DNA of 15,802 nt from Eubacterium sp. Its GTDB lineage: Bacteria; Bacillota; Clostridia; Lachnospirales; Lachnospiraceae. The stretch lies in contig DOVJ01000173.1 in NCBI GenBank assembly GCA_003520145.1, positions 1 through 15,802 of the forward strand, written 5' to 3'. The notes under the pieces were generated by a model that made no database searches, was not told where the DNA came from, and saw only the letters and a program-made list of their open reading frames with translations. The position numbers and the translations under genes are program-made. How positions within the stretch are numbered: the stretch's first letter is position 1; each line of letters opens with the position of its first letter. Positions 15,503 to 15,802 of the stretch are shown one piece after another.

Positions 15503-15609
15503 CTATGATTGCAAGCAGTGGCTGTTGAGACAAACAGTTCGCCCGCACTTGCAGCGAACTTGCAAAAAGATGACGAAATCTTGCGAATCGTCCACGTGAT
15601 AGTTTTTTT
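15503..15609 (+). repeat. Branched fold sharing a repeat with the rod element (candidate structured RNA)
   Basis: A closing stem, CTAT (15503-15506) with ATAG (15599-15602) and GATTGCAAG (15507-15515) with CTTGCGAATC (15580-15589, one bulge), encloses two hairpins: CTGTT/AACAG (15522-15526/15533-15537) and TTCGC/GCGAA (15538-15542/15554-15558). Seven T follow (15603-15609). The 3' part (15573-15593) repeats 15358-15378 of the rod element with one mismatch. Stems are short, so the fold is less certain than the shared repeat. Confidence 0.4.
15573..15593 (+). repeat. Direct repeat, copy 2
   Basis: Matches 15358-15378 except T for C at the tenth base. It lies near the 3' end of the second fold, shortly before a run of seven T. 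The ends of the unit (ACGA/TCGT) can themselves pair. Confidence 0.7.
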
Positions 15610-15644
15610 CAGCCTTTCATATTGGCTAACATCATAGCAATAAC

Positions 15645-15672
15645 AAAAAGGGAGGTTTCTACACCTCCCTTT
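15645..15672 (-). terminator. Intrinsic terminator of the gene at the window end
   Basis: On the minus strand AAAGGGAGGT (15663-15672) pairs perfectly with ACCTCCCTTT (15647-15656) across a six-base loop and is followed by further T, then GTTATTG. It lies 18 bases after the stop codon of the partial gene. A textbook intrinsic terminator. Confidence 0.9.
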
Positions 15673-15690
15673 AAGTTGCTTAGATAGTAC

Positions 15691-15802
15691 TTAGTCTAAT
15701 GTATATGCCATAACCTTTTCCTTGGTATACTCAAGACTTTCTTCTTCGGTTAGGAACTTTACGAATGGAACACGAGGTCCTTTGCTTCCAACGCCTGTGT
15801 TG
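15691..15802 (-). CDS. C-terminal end of an unidentified protein (partial)
   Basis: The last 36 codons of a minus-strand gene cut by the window edge, ending in TAA at 15691-15693. The readable end runs NTGVGSKGPRVPFVKFLTEE and closes with KEKVMAYTLD. It is charged and has no membrane segment. I do not recognise the family from this fragment. Support for a real gene is the open frame and the strong terminator placed 18 bases after the stop. Confidence 0.65.
   Translation of the reverse strand, partial: NTGVGSKGPRVPFVKFLTEEESLEYTKEKVMAYTLD

Noticed and set aside
15405..15527. A 40-codon plus-strand frame beginning ATGGCAACCAGAAGG in the structured intergenic region
   Set aside because: It has no ribosome binding site and runs straight through the terminator-like hairpin at 15458-15492. 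The open frame is most simply a by-product of the inverted repeat.

Overview
The window looks like the chromosome of a low-GC Gram-positive anaerobe of the Clostridia, most likely a Lachnospiraceae member of the Butyrivibrio/Pseudobutyrivibrio kind. This rests on AT-rich sequence, strong AGGAGG ribosome binding sites, secreted proteins built from cadherin-like beta-sandwich and dockerin domains, and small proteins resembling families I know mainly from Lachnospiraceae (a DUF6142-like protein and a roughly 136-residue conserved protein). The genus is a guess.

Layout. Positions 1-13825 are almost entirely minus-strand genes. Read in the direction of transcription they are: pyrE, a 50-residue membrane peptide, a DUF6142-like membrane protein, a long M29-type aminopeptidase, purE, purM, purN, purD, a secreted SH3/glucosaminidase/dockerin wall hydrolase, a membrane-anchored cohesin-like protein, clpC, and, after its own -10 element, a small conserved protein that ends at a hairpin terminator at the window edge. 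From pyrE to clpC the genes overlap or are 1-20 bases apart, except for a 77-base gap before purE that holds a consensus-quality promoter. I see no terminator anywhere in this 13-kb run.

At 13826-13982 a compact divergent promoter region separates pyrE from a plus-strand class III aminotransferase of the EctB (diaminobutyrate) type. The 475 bases after that gene, which separate it from the 3' end of a minus-strand gene cut by the window edge, carry no convincing gene but much secondary structure: a 170-base rod-like imperfect hairpin, a terminator-like hairpin, and a second branched fold that shares a 21-base direct repeat with the first.

How the genes work together. PyrE makes OMP. PurD, PurN, PurM and PurE make GAR, FGAR, AIR and CAIR, so the cluster is about de novo nucleotide synthesis, with the remaining pur genes elsewhere. 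Joined to it, with start codons set into the ends of preceding genes, is a cell-surface pair: a peptidoglycan hydrolase ending in a dockerin, next to a membrane protein that begins with a cohesin-like domain. I read this pair as a candidate non-cellulosomal cohesin-dockerin system for docking an autolysin on the cell surface, and it is the most interesting item here. The structured convergent intergenic region is the second.
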